64,000 bases of DNA from Lautropia mirabilis (GTDB taxonomy: Bacteria > Pseudomonadota > Gammaproteobacteria > Burkholderiales > Burkholderiaceae_E): contig NZ_LR134378.1 in NCBI RefSeq assembly GCF_900637555.1, forward strand, positions 1,498,001 to 1,562,000, given 5' to 3'. The position numbers and the translations under genes were made by a program. This document shows, one piece after another, positions 63,057 to 64,000 of the stretch; the stretch's first letter is position 1; each line of letters opens with the position of its first letter. Below the pieces are notes generated by a model, which saw only the letters and a program-made list of their open reading frames with translations, was not told where the DNA came from and ran no database searches.

Positions 63057-64000
63057 ATGCCGAATGCCTTCAATTTCTCGGTCTCGCCCTTCGACTGCCT
63101 GGACGCCTCGGAGCAGCGGCTGGTCCGTGACCAGGTGAACGTGGCCTACTTCCGGCCTGGTGAAGTGCTGCTGGATGCCGGTGATGTGCCGCAGCACCTG
63201 TTCGTGCTGATCAAGGGCTATGTGCAGCAGTTCGATGGAAGCGAGCTGCTGGCCACCTATGGGCCGGACGACAGCTTTGATGGACGGGCGCTGGTGGCCG
63301 GGCGTGCCGGCAGCCGTTTCGTGGCGGTGGACGAGGTGCTGGCCTACGAGCTGTCCCACGAGGCGGTGAATGCGCTGATTGCGTCCAACGACACCTTCAG
63401 TGCGCTGCTGTTCTCGGCACTCGGACAGAAGGTGCAGGCGGTTGCTGGTCGCAACGCCGAACGGGAGATGCAGTCGCTGCACATGGCCCGTGTGGACGAG
63501 GCGCTGCTGAGCCCACCCCATGCCGTGCCGGCCGATATGGACATCGTTTCGGTGGTTCGGCTGTTTCAGGCGGAAAAGACCAGCAACGTGCTGGTGCGTG
63601 ACGATGTCGCACAGCCGCCACGATGGGGGATCTTCACCACCAGCGGGTTGCAGCGGGCCATTCTGGATGGCCGTCCGCTGGACAGGCTGCCGGTGGGCGA
63701 GCTGGCCAGCTGGGAGCTGATCACGGTGCGTCCCGATGATCAGGTGGGTGAGGCGCTGGTGCTGATGCAGCGCCATGGCGTTCACCGGGTGGTGGTGCAG
63801 GATGACGGAAAGATTCTGGGGTTGCTGGAATCACTGGACCTGTTTGGTTTCCTGTCGAATCATTCCATGCTGATCGATCGGCGCTTGCGGGCTGCCACCG
63901 ATCTGGATGCGCTGGCACGAGCTGCAGCGCAGATGAACGACATGATTCGCCGGCAGTATCGGGGCGGTACGCGGGTGGCGCTGCTGGCACGGCTGGTGCA
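63057..64000 (+). CDS. cNMP-binding / CBS / DUF294-type signalling protein (5' part)
   Basis: The frame is open from ATG 63057 to the window edge (314 codons visible). The N-terminal part is a cyclic-nucleotide-binding domain (FRPGEVLLDAGDVPQHLFVLIKGYV). Two CBS motifs follow (residues about 160-270, with WGIFTTSGLQRAILDG and VLMQRHGVHRVVVQDDGKILGLLES). The visible tail begins a helical region before the expected DUF294 nucleotidyltransferase-like domain. Relatives are predicted signalling proteins; effector ligand unknown. The protein is cut by the window end. Confidence 0.85.
   Translation, partial: MPNAFNFSVSPFDCLDASEQRLVRDQVNVAYFRPGEVLLDAGDVPQHLFVLIKGYVQQFDGSELLATYGPDDSFDGRALVAGRAGSRFVAVDEVLAYELSHEAVNALIASNDTFSALLFSALGQKVQAVAGRNAEREMQSLHMARVDEALLSPPHAVPADMDIVSVVRLFQAEKTSNVLVRDDVAQPPRWGIFTTSGLQRAILDGRPLDRLPVGELASWELITVRPDDQVGEALVLMQRHGVHRVVVQDDGKILGLLESLDLFGFLSNHSMLIDRRLRAATDLDALARAAAQMNDMIRRQYRGGTRVALLARLV

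Noticed and set aside
1-64000. CRISPR array, rRNA operon or complete insertion sequence
   Set aside because: I saw no regularly spaced repeats with unique spacers, no rRNA motifs and no intact transposase; the tandem repeats at 45.3-45.5 kb have no spacers.

Overview
The window is high-GC chromosomal DNA of a betaproteobacterium, most likely Burkholderiales. The evidence is the tmRNA tag ANDERFALAA, the order pepA-holC-DUF2486-valS with divergent lptFG, the pheA-hisC-tyrA cluster and a tRNA-Ala with an encoded CCA. A Lautropia-like member of the Burkholderiaceae is my guess; nothing in the sequence names the genus.

Layout. 1-3.4 kb: tail of a DUF4351-type protein, two family-2 glycosyltransferases and manC (surface polysaccharide, minus strand). 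3.9-13.0 kb: a C2-sulfonate (probably taurine) block on the plus strand: xsc, pta, a YeiH/TauZ-type sulfite/sulfate exporter, a TauY/DAO-like FAD oxidoreductase and a three-gene TRAP transporter. It carries a large palindromic element between xsc and pta and a perfect 13-bp inverted repeat before the oxidoreductase. 13.1-13.9 kb: TfoX-N protein and UspA. 14.0-25.0 kb: an accessory region with a type III restriction-modification pair (mod, res), an AlbA_2/GHKL regulator-like ATPase, then two complete, nearly identical ssrA (tmRNA) genes in direct orientation. Between them lie a serine-recombinase remnant, a recombinase-associated orf, a merA-less mercury module (merR | merT-merP-GDCCVxC) and ynfA.

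25.0-29.9 kb: a denitrification/copper block: FNR-type promoter, copper nitrite reductase (nirK/aniA), SCO1/SenC, a PCu(A)C chaperone and a Tat-exported predicted beta-propeller of unknown function. 29.9-45.5 kb: housekeeping genes gph, ubiG, an OmpA-like lipoprotein with a 16-proline run, gyrA (wild-type quinolone positions), a small membrane protein, pheA-hisC-tyrA, a beta-hydroxyacid dehydrogenase, alaS-tusA, an orphan excisionase/antitoxin-like HTH protein and a DUF6314-like protein beside short tandem repeats.

45.5-64 kb: valS, DUF2486, holC, pepA, lptF-lptG, a terminator-ended RNA candidate, dps, tRNA-Ala, a GNAT, class II DAHP synthase, an AEC permease, the divergent dmeF/dmeR cobalt-nickel efflux pair with its operator, lysO, a MarR regulator, zur, and the start of a cNMP/CBS signalling protein cut by the window end.

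The most unusual structure is the ssrA-mer-ssrA arrangement. Homology between the two copies begins at the exact 3' end of ssrA and runs about 300 bp past its 5' end, so both tmRNA genes look functional and heterologous DNA abuts each 3' end. Second is the nirK-linked copper cluster with its uncharacterised Tat propeller and an unassigned 28-bp palindrome upstream.
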